Part shown: one piece after another, positions 10,792 to 22,088 of the stretch | How the letters are laid out: each line of letters starts with the position of its first letter | Numbering within the stretch: the stretch's first letter is position 1 | Assembly: GCA_963210315.1 (NCBI GenBank) | Contig: OY723278.1 | Location: 372,001-436,000 of the forward strand | Source of the DNA: Rhynchopus euleeides | Lineage: Eukaryota; Euglenozoa; Diplonemea; Diplonemida; Diplonemidae | Direction: 5' to 3' | DNA length: 64,000 bases | Notes under the pieces: model-generated | The model's database searches: none | What the model was told of the DNA's origin: nothing | The model's input: only the letters and a program-made list of their open reading frames with translations | Made by a program: the position numbers and the translations under genes

Positions 10792-11106
10792 GTGCCTTCA
10801 CAGGCTAAGATCGACGAAGCAAAAGCATCTACAACGCTGCCTACTAATGCCGATGCAGCCTCCCAGGCGTACGAAGTACTCACAATGACCCATATGCGAT
10901 CGAAGTACTACACCCAGAAGGTGGCTGAACTCATTCTGCTGACGCAACAACACAACATTCCCACTAATCAGGTCAAGAAAGACCTTGCCGAGGCACTGGG
11001 GAAGGCAACATGCGTGCCACCTGAGCCAGAACCACCGCAGAAAAGGCAAAGAACGAAATATTGCGGTCGGGAGTGGTTCAGGTACAAAGGCAAGGTACGA
11101 AACTGA
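10792..11106 (+). CDS. Small element-encoded hypothetical protein (104 aa)
   Basis: MPSQAKIDEAKA... is a helical, charged ORF with no recognised domain. Its last 20 or so codons lie in the right inverted repeat of the 9763-11292 element, so the C terminus mirrors antisense TIR sequence. It might be a second exon of the upstream ORF: both are plus strand and 36 bp apart. I see no strong evidence either way. Confidence 0.3.
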   Translation: MPSQAKIDEAKASTTLPTNADAASQAYEVLTMTHMRSKYYTQKVAELILLTQQHNIPTNQVKKDLAEALGKATCVPPEPEPPQKRQRTKYCGREWFRYKGKVRN

Positions 11107-11292
11107 GGTACATTTTTTAGGACCCCAAAAAATCATCACAAAAGTGCGTATCAGGTGTCACAAGTGGGCTCCAGACAGTTTCCGGGGGGGTATGGGTCGG
11201 ATTTTCGGGTCAGATCAGGTATTAGGGCGGTTCTGATGGTATGTTGAAAATTTTGGTTTTCGTACGTTTTTAGGGGGGCTTATGACCCCCCC

Positions 11293-14200
11293 TACCCCCC
11301 CCCCCCACGTTGTGCGCGAGATTTTACCTCCCCCCCCCCCCGCTGCAAACAAAATACCCATCCACATTTCTGCAGTTCTGAGCGAAGGCCCACATCGGAA
11401 ATACTGCTTTCGCTTCCTGGGAATGGGTAGACACCACCTTGTCTGGCAAGTGTTAAAAACAGCTCCCAGACAACGTTTCGCTGCCGCACTCCGGCTGCCG
11501 ATCCAAGCCCCATGTAGAAGTGTCAATAAAGTAGGGATCATGAAGGTGACAACGCTGATAACCCGAAAATGCTTCAGTCGTACATTCCTTTGATACGTCG
11601 CGACTTCACTCCGCTTCGTCGCTTGTAACAAGAAAAAATATTCCAGGGCAGTGTGGGGTACGAGCTGAATAGAGGCGAGAGCTGTGAAGTGTTTCGAGCA
11701 CCCCCATGTCAGGAGGCGTGATGATTCCGATGATTTCGATGATTCCGAAAGAATCTGACCTGGCCACTGTAAGCCCCCGCGAAACGATCCCCCTCGCCCC
11801 TCCACCCTCCTCCACCGAACTTCTTCGCCTGGACGAGCAATTTTTGTGTCAACAAGACACCAGGAGAGTCAGAACTGGGGAGGGTATGGTGGAGGGCATG
11901 GTGGGGAGTGGGGGCAGCCGAAGCCTGTTCCCAAGAGCATCGCTCGGGTCGCAGGGTTGCTGTAAACACGTTGCCGCTTCCTGCGCCCCTCCCAGAGGAG
12001 GGCCACACAGCAGCAAATGTTCTTTGCCGCTCTGCCGAAAGAACCAAAATGGCGCGAGGGGGAGGGGGAGGGGGGTGAGGGGGAGGGTGCTTGAAAATAA
12101 AATGCATGGGAAGACTTCCCACTTCCAGGAGGCGCTGTGTGACAGCTAGGTTAGGGACGAATTGGGAAGGGGGGAGGGGAAGGATTGTCGAGAGCGAAGG
12201 CCAAAAAGCAATACTCCCAACACCCTCGAGGTGAGGAGGAGGGGGGGGGCTCTGATGAATCATTGAAAAAAATGGAGGGAGAACACATTAACAGCACCTG
12301 CATGGGGTGCCGTGTGAGGGGGGTAGGGATGATTGTAAGTAAGTAACGGTAAAAATTTCAACAAGGAAAAAAATATCGAGATCTGGAAAATGAATACCGC
12401 GGGCTCGTTTCTCACGATGTGGACCTTCGGGACACAGCACAGCGCCAGTCCACGACCCTGTACTGTGGAATGGGTGTGAACAGCAGCTGTATGTGGGGAA
12501 AATGGAGTGCCTCAACTGCAAGTTGATGCAACGAAAGGAGGAAAACTGTTTCCTCTGCTGCAGAAAGCCCCGGAGTTGCCACACCGGGCCAGGTGACTTG
12601 TTAAAAAGCCAGCTGTCGAAGGACCATCCGGTGCGGAGGGGGGCCGGAAAATCATCGTAGAAATGGGTGCGGAGCGTGAAACCAGTGCGCTGTGTCACGC
12701 ATGCCGTTGATTCCTTCTTCTTTTGTTCGGACCGACTTCCATCACGAGCTATCAGGGCTAAACCTGCCCAACATTTTTTTTTGGCTGGCACCCCACACTG
12801 GGGAGGGTATGGTGGAGGGCACAAGGAGCAGTCAATGGGCAGGGTCCGTTCTAACGTGCAAACAAGCGAGCGCCCAAACAAAATAGGCGCCACAAAGTGT
12901 AGCACACCGAAGCGAAGCCCCACCGCAATGAGAAAACAAAAGAAAGGGGTAAAACAGGAGGAGGTACAGGAGAAGGCAACCAACATAAAAGATATGAGAA
13001 CTGTCAGAGCACAAGCGATGTGCGGGGGTCCTGGCAAGATCCTGCCTGGAAAGCTCATGACAAGCACTCATTGGAAACAGTGGAGGTCAGCACAGTTGTG
13101 TCGGAAGGGCTGTAAGCTACACGATCACGTACGTGTCTTCTCGATAACTTTTTGAAGACGCAGACATCTAAGGGCGGCGTCGAAGGAGAAAGGATGAGGA
13201 GGAGGGGGGGGGGGTGAAAAGCTGTCTGACTCGCTGCTTTGGTGACTCACGATGATATGGTGGCATTGATGATGATGAAAACGGAGGCCCTTTCCACACC
13301 TTTTTGAGGACTTCCCGGCAAGGCAATCTGGTTTGCCATAGGGTAGAGCAGGTGCCAGGTGGATCCAAAGTGGGCATACTCTGCGGAAAACAGACAGGAT
13401 CGCGGGACCTTCTTGAGCATCTGTTTGTGTCGGAGGGAAAAACAAGGAGAGGGGGGGGGAAGGGGTGAGGAAGAAGTGCCGAGATCTTAGAGAGAGTGGT
13501 TGTTAAGTTGCTGAAACGCTTCCACAATCTCGATCACATCTTGCAATGTCTTGGAATAAAAAACCCGTTCAAATCGATCAAGGCCAGCATGCGAGGTGGT
13601 GACAGGGCACATGAGGCGATGTATCACGTCCTTCTGTATCTCTTTTTTGGCTGGGACCCCCCCGGGCCACTTCATCTGGCCGGTTAGGCAACAACTTCGG
13701 GGAGCCATCCGTAAGGCGCCTCGTCCCTCAGGCAAGACAGGAACACCTGATGCTTGACCAGCGATTTGTTGAATTTTGAACGATGTTTGGGAAGAAAGAC
13801 AGGGCTGTTGATTTGTGCGCCAAAATCAATCGACGACCAGGGGGGGGAAGGTGTTGTACCCAAGGCCACCCAGAAGGCGGCTGGACCTCCCCCCCCGTAT
13901 TCAAAAGAAAGATATGTGTTCAACACACAGGAGCCCACACAAAAGAAGGAGGGGACAAAAAAAAGCAAATTCAACTCCACGCCGAAAGAATGAAACTGCG
14001 TCACAATGGACAAACCTGACCCTTCCCCACCCTTCGCACCTGGCCGGGGGGGATAAGGGAGACAGGAGAGGGAAAGCGGGGAAGGCAAGCGAGTGAGATC
14101 ATCAGGGTTGGTGGATTCGGAATTTCCGATCCAAGGTACGAACAAAGGGGGGGGTGCAATGCCTATGTATTGTTCTCACCCCTCTCCTCCTCCCCCGCGC

Positions 14201-14439
14201 CGTGGGGGTGGGGAGGTGGGGTGGAGGCAGCGTATCAAGAAGAAGAGCACGTTTTATTTTTTGGCAATTTGACACGGCCAACTCGTCTCCACCACCGCAG
14301 GGCACGCAGCGGATTGGGAAGAGAACACAAAGAAGACCCGCCGGGGGAAGTTTCTCTCGTCGAGGAGAGAGGACGTGTGACGCTGTTGAGGCATTGAAAG
14401 ACATTTGGGGAGCAGCGCGACAGCAGCACGCTGGCAGGC

Positions 14440-14489
<50 letters not shown>

Positions 14490-16937
14490 CAGAGAGAGAT
14501 CATTGATTTTCCCGGCAAGTGAATTGCATGAAGATCGCATGCAGCTCCCGGCACACACGCCACACCCACCCCCCTGCGTGTGCAGTGCATGCCATTTGTC
14601 GTGGCACACACGAAGAAAACAAGCTCTCTTAAACGCTTCGCGATTGGCAAAAAAATAAAGGGAGAGGGGCCGCAGTGGGAAAACATCGTAAACAGAAGTG
14701 AGAGGTTTGAAGAGCAGTGGCACTTCACGTTGGGTGATGTTTTATCGCGGGGCATCCGTCATGCTGCAGGAAGAGACACAAAAAGCAATCCAGAAGAAGC
14801 TAGGGGGCTGGGCTTACATACCACTCAGAAACGGAGAACGGCATAGCGCACACACACACACACACTGAAAAAGCTGCCGAACAAGAGAAAGAAGAGAAAA
14901 GCGCAGGACAACAAGCGAGAGACGGGTGGGGGTAATGCTTCAGTACGATGCAAGGCAGAGGCACACACAGCACACAGCAAGCGCGCTCTGCCCTCGATTC
15001 AGGTTCGTACACAATAAGTTTCCACGCTAAAAACAAGACACAGAATACGCTGTACACACTGAATGGGGTCGGGGGGCGGTGTGGGTCTCGCTCAGTGCCC
15101 GCCCCTATCTCGACACTACAGCAAGACCCACAGGGCCCACTAAGGAGGAGGGTAGCTCGCAGAGGTGCCCCGAGGACTTCTTCAGACGACGAGGGGGTGG
15201 GGGGGTGGGAGGGGACGATGTTCTGGCCAGAACCGGGTTGGGGATGGGGGTGGATGGACCAAGAAGTCAGAGTTGCGGGCGAATGGTCCAGGTTTGTGAG
15301 TGTCCCGGAGGGGAAGAAACGCACGTAGATCACAGAAACACACGGTGCAGAAAAAAAATGCCCGTGAAATTCAGAACCGCGTCCAGAACCTCACAAACGA
15401 AAATCTGGCAGGAGTTTGAATAAAATGGTGGGATAAAATAAGTTCTTCGACACCCCCCCCGGCACATTGTGGCTCGGGAGGCGTGATGGAGGACAGGGTG
15501 GGGGGGGATGAGGATGGGGGGGTGTGTATAACGGTTAGCTCTGATAAGCTGTGCCCCCACCCACTGCACGCGTTAACAACTTCAGTCTTAGAGAGGGGGT
15601 GTCCGCAACAGGGAGAAATCTGATGCGGCCCGCATCACTGCACAACACACTGTCGTACACTCAAAATCAGATAAACACTCCTTGTTGTTCAACGGGGATC
15701 ATGAACCCTGGCTTGAGAGCCGAAGGGAAATCAAACTATAAACACAACTGTTGATCCCGGGTGATTTTTTCCCCGTTGACGCTTTCACAACTGAGCACCT
15801 GACATCAAGGCAAGGTGCCACGCGGAGAGAGAGAAAGAGAGCACAAGGAAGAAATGAGCAAACAGCGCGCGAAACACTCTACCTGTTGCTGAAGTCACAC
15901 ACCACGCCTCGCTGAGGGAGAATCCACTGTACACACGGAAAACCGGTTTTTTAGAACTCGTACCCCCAGGGCCCTCTCTTTCATTGTTCGCCACGTCGTG
16001 TGGTGTTGGGCCCACTCTTGTGCTTCTGCTGTGGGACAGGCCATGGTGGAGTGCCCTGAACCGGATATTTTTTTTGGTGTCGACGATCACAGGCACTGCG
16101 AGAGCTAGGCTACCGCGCAGACCGGATTTTGTTGTGGGGGTGGGGTGGAGGGGAAGCAAAAACAATCTACATTGAGACGAAGATCTTGAGTCGAATAAAT
16201 GCCACATTCAAAAACGGGATGTTGGGGGTTTGGGGGGGGGGGGGGGGGGGCTCGGTGTCTGGGGGCAGAAACCCCAGAGCCGAGGTGACGCGAATAAACA
16301 GCATTCCACACGATGGATGGGGGCTGGGCGGAGCGGTTGGGGATTGTGAAGTGGTTGGGGAGGTGGTTTCACTGAAAGGGGGGGGAAGAAGGGAGGCAGC
16401 ACCACTGCTGAGTGGCACCGATGCATACAATCTGATAGAAAAGCTGTCGCTGTCAGCCCCACTCTCCCACTCACTCGGGTTTGGTGCATGCGTTGACGCT
16501 TCCACACACCCCCTCGCCTGGAAGGAGGTGAGAGGGGGCGCGGACCCATAGGCGAGTGACTGAAAGAGCCCGGACAAGCGCCACGTTCCTCCCACTGTGC
16601 GTGTCTAAGTTCGCTTGATAGTCGACAGACTCGCGTGAATCTCTCAGTGAGGTGTGGTATGAAACGATCTCCTCACGACAGGTCATCTCCTCCACTGTCC
16701 AGACGATAGTGTGGAGGCAGTGTGGCCAACCCAGCCGACACATGCCACAGAGAGGTTGCAATGACTGGTCCACCAAACACTGCCGGGAAACAGATTGCGC
16801 TCCGATCACGTCGCGCTCGAACTCTGCACCGCGAACGCCTGAACGATGTCAGGCACACAACTGTGACGGTCACACGACAGGCAGAGAGAAGGAAGGTTTC
16901 TAAATGATGAGATAGGGGTGGCATCCCTTGCCGTTAT
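11293..16937. other. Intergenic, low-complexity, no supported gene
   Basis: The region has many G/C homopolymers, purine-rich stretches and a long GA tract (about 14441-14486). Six-frame products are proline-, glycine- or serine-rich with no domains. The sequence at 16487-16560 repeats the motif GACGCTTCCACACAC of the fold-back element found in the 36.8-40.5 kb transposon. Confidence 0.6.
14441..14486. repeat. (GA)n microsatellite
   Basis: An almost pure GA repeat of about 23 units, degenerating at its 3' side. Confidence 0.95.
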
Positions 16938-18085
16938 GTTAAAACCCTGTGCCTGGAATTTTGACCGAGTTAGATAAAATTTTCAGTGCAATCCTTCAGC
17001 ACCTCCCCCCTAGATTTTTAGGTTTTCTTGACCCAATGGTCGAAATCTGCGACATAGTGGAAATCCCGGGGACATGTCGAATTCGAAAATTTTGGGTCAA
17101 AAAACCCCAGGGGGGCCCTTTGGTTTCACCCCCTGCTGGGGGGCCTGGTGGGCGTTCAGGTGTGCTGAGACGCTTCGGGTTCTGACAGAGTGCAGCAACG
17201 GTAATCAACCGTCGTGAACGTACTTTCGTGCCGGCATGGCTATCCATGGGCACCGTGGAATGTCGCCGCATCCGTTCCGATCAACAAGTGCCAGAGGTAA
17301 ATCAGGAGTCCTGGTCCAGTGCAGGCACCTGCGCTGCAGGTACCCAAGGGACTGTTGGGCACAAAAATGCACACGCAAGGACATCAACTGACCGAGGCAA
17401 TGCACCTCGCAGCCTATCGATTCGATTCGGGGCACCAAGCCTCACGAGCTGGTCACGCGATACCAGGTTACTCTGCGTGGCATATTCCGTGCAGCCGAAA
17501 TGGCTTGGGCAGCAGTGCACAGGGGAACTTCTGCTGCACTGCGACAGGACAACCCAAGCACGTGCCGCGTACATCCGGAGGTGAAGTTGGATGAGGAAGA
17601 TCAGTGGCTTCTGGGAGGAAGAGGGCGACCGCGTCCACGTCGCGGATACCACACTCAGCACACGAGCGGGCGTTGCATGAAATCCCCCATGTGTAAACAG
17701 GGGAAATCGGGCTTTTAGGGGATCCTGGTCAGGAATAAAAATTTCCACACATATTTTTCGACTTCCTGAGGCCAAAAACCGGTGTTCCTGGAACCAGATG
17801 TGGCATCTGGATGACATAATAAAAATCCAGAGTGCCTTAGAGGCGCGCGGGACATTTTTTTGGGGATCGTGGCTGGGGACCCCCTATTTTGGGGGATTTC
17901 CCGTAGGTGGAAAATGTCGATTTTCCAATTTTAAATCACTCTGGGGGCACCTGCGGGGCCATATTTTGCATTTTCAGACAGGGGACCTATACCCTACGAA
18001 CCCGATTTTCGGGTTTTTTGACCATTTTTTGCCTTGTGCGAAAACGTGATATTTTTTGGACAAAATTCCAGGCACAGGGTTTAAC
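16938..18085. mobile_element. Non-autonomous element with short TIRs
   Basis: The left end GTTAAAACCCTGTGCCTGG (16938) is mirrored at the right end near 18085 (CCAGGCACAGGGTTTAAC), giving an inverted repeat of about 24 bp. The interior shows GC-rich, partly open frames on both strands (17228-17817) that I do not recognise. It may be a decayed cut-and-paste element. Confidence 0.55.
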
Positions 18086-18310
18086 CCTTTATTAACCAGC
18101 TACCTACCACCCCCCGTGTATATGTCACCCCCCCCAGGTGCAAAAATCGGGAGGGGGGTGACATGAACACACCTTTTAGGGGGTGACATAAACACGGGGG
18201 GTGGTAGGTTAGTGTATGTCACCCCCCGCCAGGGCCGCCTGGGGGTGACATAAACACACCCCTTTTGGGGGGTGACATATACACGGGGGGTGGTAGGTAC
18301 ACGTATATGT
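18086..18310. repeat. Cluster of GGGGTGACATAWACAC inverted and direct repeats
   Basis: At least five copies of a GGGGTGACATAWACAC-like unit in both orientations, bracketed by CCTACCACCCCCCGTG and its complement. The cluster can fold into alternative hairpins. No coding potential is visible. Confidence 0.7.
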
Positions 18311-18795
18311 GTAGTTAATTCAGATTTTTTCACACTGGGCACTTAGGTGACTTCTACTAGGAATAAATGACCGATTTTTGTTATGGTGAATTGCCCTGTC
18401 GAAGTTCTTTTCACGAATCGTGGTGAAAAAAATTGGGTCGCCAGAGTGACTAAAATTGTTGCACGTGACAATTTTGCATTTTTTTCGAAAAACCGAAAAA
18501 CCGTAATTTTTCGGTTTTCTCGCACTTGGTTTACCTTCGGCAGTAAAGTATCTTCTACTATGACTTTTTCAAGATTTTTTTTTATTGGGAACTGGGCGGA
18601 TTCCAATGCGTCGCATCCTCGCAAAAACCGCACAGTTTTTGGGGAAAAAATGCACTTCCCCGGCCCAAAAGATTTCTGGCAGAGCCTGTCCAAAGAAAAA
18701 ATTAGCCCGGCCAGAAAAAAAATTTTTTTTCCGGGAGAAAATATTTTCTGGGAAACGGCCGAAACAGCGCATTTCACGACAAATTTTTTTTACTA
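18311..18795. repeat. AT-rich arm of a nested composite element
   Basis: Short motifs here recur in inverse orientation at about 24150-24745 (for example TATGGTGAAYTGC and GCGCATTYCACGA). The flanks AACCCTTTATTAACCAG near 18083 and CTGGTCAATAAAGGGTTAA near 24783 are also inverse to each other. This suggests an old outer element of roughly 6.7 kb into which the later ones inserted. Confidence 0.4.
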
Positions 18796-19124
18796 CCGTA
18801 TACGTAAATATTATGGAACGTAAATATTATGGAACGGGCCCATTTTTGGCCGGTCCGTTCCATAATATTTACGTTCCATAATATTTACAGGGCCAGTTGG
18901 GGACTCGGTGGTGAGGACGGCTTGCGTCAGGAATCGCGCGAAAAGTGCACGAGTAGGTCCCGTCAGGGACTCTGTATGCCGTCCGATCACCTGGTCCAAG
19001 TCCCCGAGTCGCAGAAAGCCCTGTAAATATTATGGAACGAAAAAAATCTGGAACGCCAACCCACCAGCGTTCCAAAATATTTACGTTCCATAATATTTAC
19101 GTTCCAAAATATTTACGTATACGG
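18796..19124. mobile_element. MITE family C, copy 3 (329 bp)
   Basis: The ends CCGTATACGTAAATATTATG and its complement are flanked by TA on both sides (18794-18795 and 19125-19126). It is nearly identical to copies at 55414-55742 and 55798-56142. The core of about 150 bp is shared by all three and has no coding potential. TA duplication and short TIRs are typical of Tc1/mariner-like MITEs, but the family is not one I recognise. Confidence 0.85.
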
Positions 19125-19685
19125 TAGTTACGAGCGACGAAGCGTAGCGAAGTCGCGAAGTAACGAAGGAAATCGTACGACTGAAGCTTTGGATTAGCAC
19201 CTCATGCCACTTCACAGGGCCTCAACACAGCCTTGAGACAGCAAGTGTGCGCTCAACAAAAAGTAGTCCGGAACTGTTCAGAGATGTACCGCCCTTGGAA
19301 AAAAAAGGGGAAAAAGGGCGCCCCAGGGGCACTTAGCCCTTTTTCGAAAAAGGGCTCCTGAGGGGCGAATCTACCGCTAAAAAACGGGCAAAAAGGGCGA
19401 AAAATGGCCGAAAAAAAAAGGGCGTTCCTCAAAAAAGGGCGGGTCAGGGGCGGAAAAATGGGGGTTTTCTGGGTGGGCTACTGGACTTTATTTGGGCACA
19501 CAGAGGTGCCTTGCGCCACGTGGCGCACGGCAGCTGGCAAGCTGACCATGGCCAATTGGCTACGCACGAGGGAGGAAATGTAGATGTGTAAAGCCGCTTG
19601 GACTGGGCGGCAACCCGTGTAACGTGTAACAACAACAACCTATTTTCGCGAGCAGCCGAACGTGCTGCACCGTGCACAGGTTCTC

Positions 19686-22088
19686 TCACAGTGAGACCGT
19701 CGAACCACTCTCATCACTGGACTCCGGGTCAGCACCTTCCTGGAACCTGTTCTTCACATCCTTGTTGACGAAAAGCATTGCCCGCACGGACAGATTCTGT
19801 TCTGTGAGGCGGCGGCGCCTCTTGTTGCTGGTGAACACATGCATGCCAGAAAAGGCACTGTCAACATGTGTCACCACGCAACTCAGGCTCAGGACGAGAT
19901 CGGCGAATGGTTTCAAAGAAGGCCAGTCCGCCTCATCCAGTGTGGACCAGTACGACCTGGCATTTCCAGCGAAAGAGTGCTTGTTCAGAGCCCACGTCTT
20001 GTACTCCTCTTCGACTGCCGGTGACCACCACAGGGGAAACGCAGAGCGCAGAGCGTCGACCAGCAGGTTCGCGTCCTCCACATGAAGTGTCACAACCGAA
20101 GGGTGGAGGAACTGCACACTCTCGAACATGGCGTGGTTCTTGTGGTTCTTGTAAGCATCTTCAATCTTTTTAGCCAAGCCGGTGGATGCACTGCGTTGCG
20201 ATTCAGTCAATTCGACACCAGCATCATCAGCGACCTGTTCAGGATCGTTCAGAGAACGAACCAACCCGTCGAATATCGACTTTATCGACTCGATTTGGGG
20301 GCTCTTGCGTGAGGTGTCGCAGAGACGGTCGCTTGCCGATGCCACGGGCCGCAATGCAGCCTCCATCAAACGGATGTCGCACCACGCCTGGTCAACAGCC
20401 TCCCGAGGGCCGTTGAAGAGCTCCAGTAATTTTCTGGCAGACTCGCAGGCCTTGCTCTTGAAGGTGGCGCACTCCTCTGCCACAAAGCCCATGATGGCTG
20501 CCTGTCTCTCCGACACGTGAAGGACGTGACGATACGACGAGGTGTACCGAGTGCCGCCCGAGTTCACGAGGTTTTCGGCGTTGACCTTTTCGACAACCTC
20601 CACACCGAGATGGTCGATGACGTCCTGGATGGTCGACAGCGTGATGATGTCATCGGGTATGTTGTGTGTCCTCAGTTCCGCCCGGTACTCCTCCAGAGTA
20701 TCTGCTGCCTTCTTCGTAGTGAACAGCTGGTGGACATGCGCATCCCGCAGGCTCAGCATCTTCTTTCTCAAGAGGTCATGAGGCGCCGCAGACGGGGCCT
20801 GCAGGAGCTTCTTCTGGAAGCTGAGGTACCTCTCCGCACGAGTTGTTGCCTTGAACATCATCTGCTTAGTGAGGAGCAGTATGTTGTAGGCAGCGGGCAT
20901 GGTCTGCAAGAAACACCTGACGGCGTTGTGCAGGCAGTGCCCAACGCACCAGACAACCTCGAGCTTCTCTGTCAAGCCCTTTACTCCGGCGACGTTGTAT
21001 GACGCCCGATCCAGGAGAACATACCGGGCAGAAGGGAACTTCTCTGCGACACGGGCAAGGATATCGTGCATCGCCCCGGAGGTGATGGTGGTACCATCCT
21101 CCAGCCAGAACGTATCCACCCACACATCCGAAGTGACGGCCCGCACCCCGACAATCTGGTTGCGGACGGAGGTGCCGTCGATAGCCACCCCTGTGGAGCG
21201 TTTGACAACAGCATCCACGAATGCCAGGTCCTCCTTGAGAACCTGCGCGAATGATGCACTGATGCGCTTGCATTTCGGGAAGGTCTCGAGGATATGACGA
21301 CGGATAAACACCGCCATCCAGGATGCCTGGGTGTCTGTGAGGCCACCGTACGCACATGCAGCGGCAAAATCCTTCTTCATGGCCTGCAGAGAAGAGCCCC
21401 CCGCTGACGTGACACTCGGGACTTTCGTCGGGACACTCGGGACGTCGTCGGCCTCGGCATCGGTGCTGTCAGCACCATCATCATGACGCCTGCAGGCGTC
21501 ATCATCCTTCTTCTCCGCAGGCTTGCATCCCTGGTGGCGGGCCGTCCTGGCGTGCGCCGAGAGGGCGTCCATGTGCACGACTTCACGCATCTGCCAGAAT
21601 GGGAAGGACGTGACAAACAAGGCAATCAAGGACCATACCTTCTCGCACCAAGTGTCAAAAATGATCTTGTCCGCAGGATCATAGCCTGCTGCGATCAGGA
21701 TGTCGCGCATCGGCTTTGCGGTGATTTCCCGCACTGTGCAGAGGGTGTACCCCATCTTCTCCAGGGCGGCGCGGTGCTCCTTCCACACGAAGGCCGGGGT
21801 CACATTCGCCTTATGCGACCGCGTATTCTTCGCAGGGCTCTTCTCTAGCTCTTGCGACAGCTGGCGCGCCGGGACAGCCACCGACGTGGCCTTCTTCCCC
21901 GCTGGCTTCTGACCGGGCTTCTTGGCTGCTGCCTTCGTCGCAGTCGGCGTTGTCGGTTCCGCAGGTTTTGGTGCTGTCGAAGCCGCGGGAGCACTCGCAA
22001 CGACTGTCGATCTCGCACGCTTATTATCGCGGGAATTGGCTGGTCGCTGCCCCTGGCTGCTCGAGGTTCTCTTGCCCGCCGGCGGCAT
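19686..22088 (-). CDS. hAT-like transposase (800 aa)
   Basis: The ATG is at 22088 (MPPAGKRTSSSQG). Residues 1-95 are basic, alanine/proline-rich and disordered. A C/H-rich segment near residues 180-195 may be a remnant zinc finger. The core is homologous to the 6939-9266 transposase: AIDGT (first Asp, near residue 302), VLLDRASYN (second Asp, near 360) and CVGHCLHN (the CxxH pair, near 382). The C terminus has the hAT dimerisation signature VTHVDSAFSG followed by a basic KRRRRL stretch. The ORF is intact over 2.4 kb, suggesting recent function. The start is supported by an upstream drop in coding character. Confidence 0.83.
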   Translation of the reverse strand: MPPAGKRTSSSQGQRPANSRDNKRARSTVVASAPAASTAPKPAEPTTPTATKAAAKKPGQKPAGKKATSVAVPARQLSQELEKSPAKNTRSHKANVTPAFVWKEHRAALEKMGYTLCTVREITAKPMRDILIAAGYDPADKIIFDTWCEKVWSLIALFVTSFPFWQMREVVHMDALSAHARTARHQGCKPAEKKDDDACRRHDDGADSTDAEADDVPSVPTKVPSVTSAGGSSLQAMKKDFAAACAYGGLTDTQASWMAVFIRRHILETFPKCKRISASFAQVLKEDLAFVDAVVKRSTGVAIDGTSVRNQIVGVRAVTSDVWVDTFWLEDGTTITSGAMHDILARVAEKFPSARYVLLDRASYNVAGVKGLTEKLEVVWCVGHCLHNAVRCFLQTMPAAYNILLLTKQMMFKATTRAERYLSFQKKLLQAPSAAPHDLLRKKMLSLRDAHVHQLFTTKKAADTLEEYRAELRTHNIPDDIITLSTIQDVIDHLGVEVVEKVNAENLVNSGGTRYTSSYRHVLHVSERQAAIMGFVAEECATFKSKACESARKLLELFNGPREAVDQAWCDIRLMEAALRPVASASDRLCDTSRKSPQIESIKSIFDGLVRSLNDPEQVADDAGVELTESQRSASTGLAKKIEDAYKNHKNHAMFESVQFLHPSVVTLHVEDANLLVDALRSAFPLWWSPAVEEEYKTWALNKHSFAGNARSYWSTLDEADWPSLKPFADLVLSLSCVVTHVDSAFSGMHVFTSNKRRRRLTEQNLSVRAMLFVNKDVKNRFQEGADPESSDESGSTVSL

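Larger units (their letters stand above)
9763..11292 (+). mobile_element. Long-TIR DNA element abutting hAT-1
   Basis: About 240 bp at the left (9763-10007) is repeated in inverse orientation at the right (11046-11292), with a small indel near the tips. The ends read GGGGGGTCATAAGCCC and its complement. Two ORFs on the plus strand lie between the arms. No recognisable DDE transposase is present, so the element may be non-autonomous or use an unrecognised protein. No clear target duplication is visible, because the G-run is shared with the neighbouring hAT-1. Confidence 0.75.
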
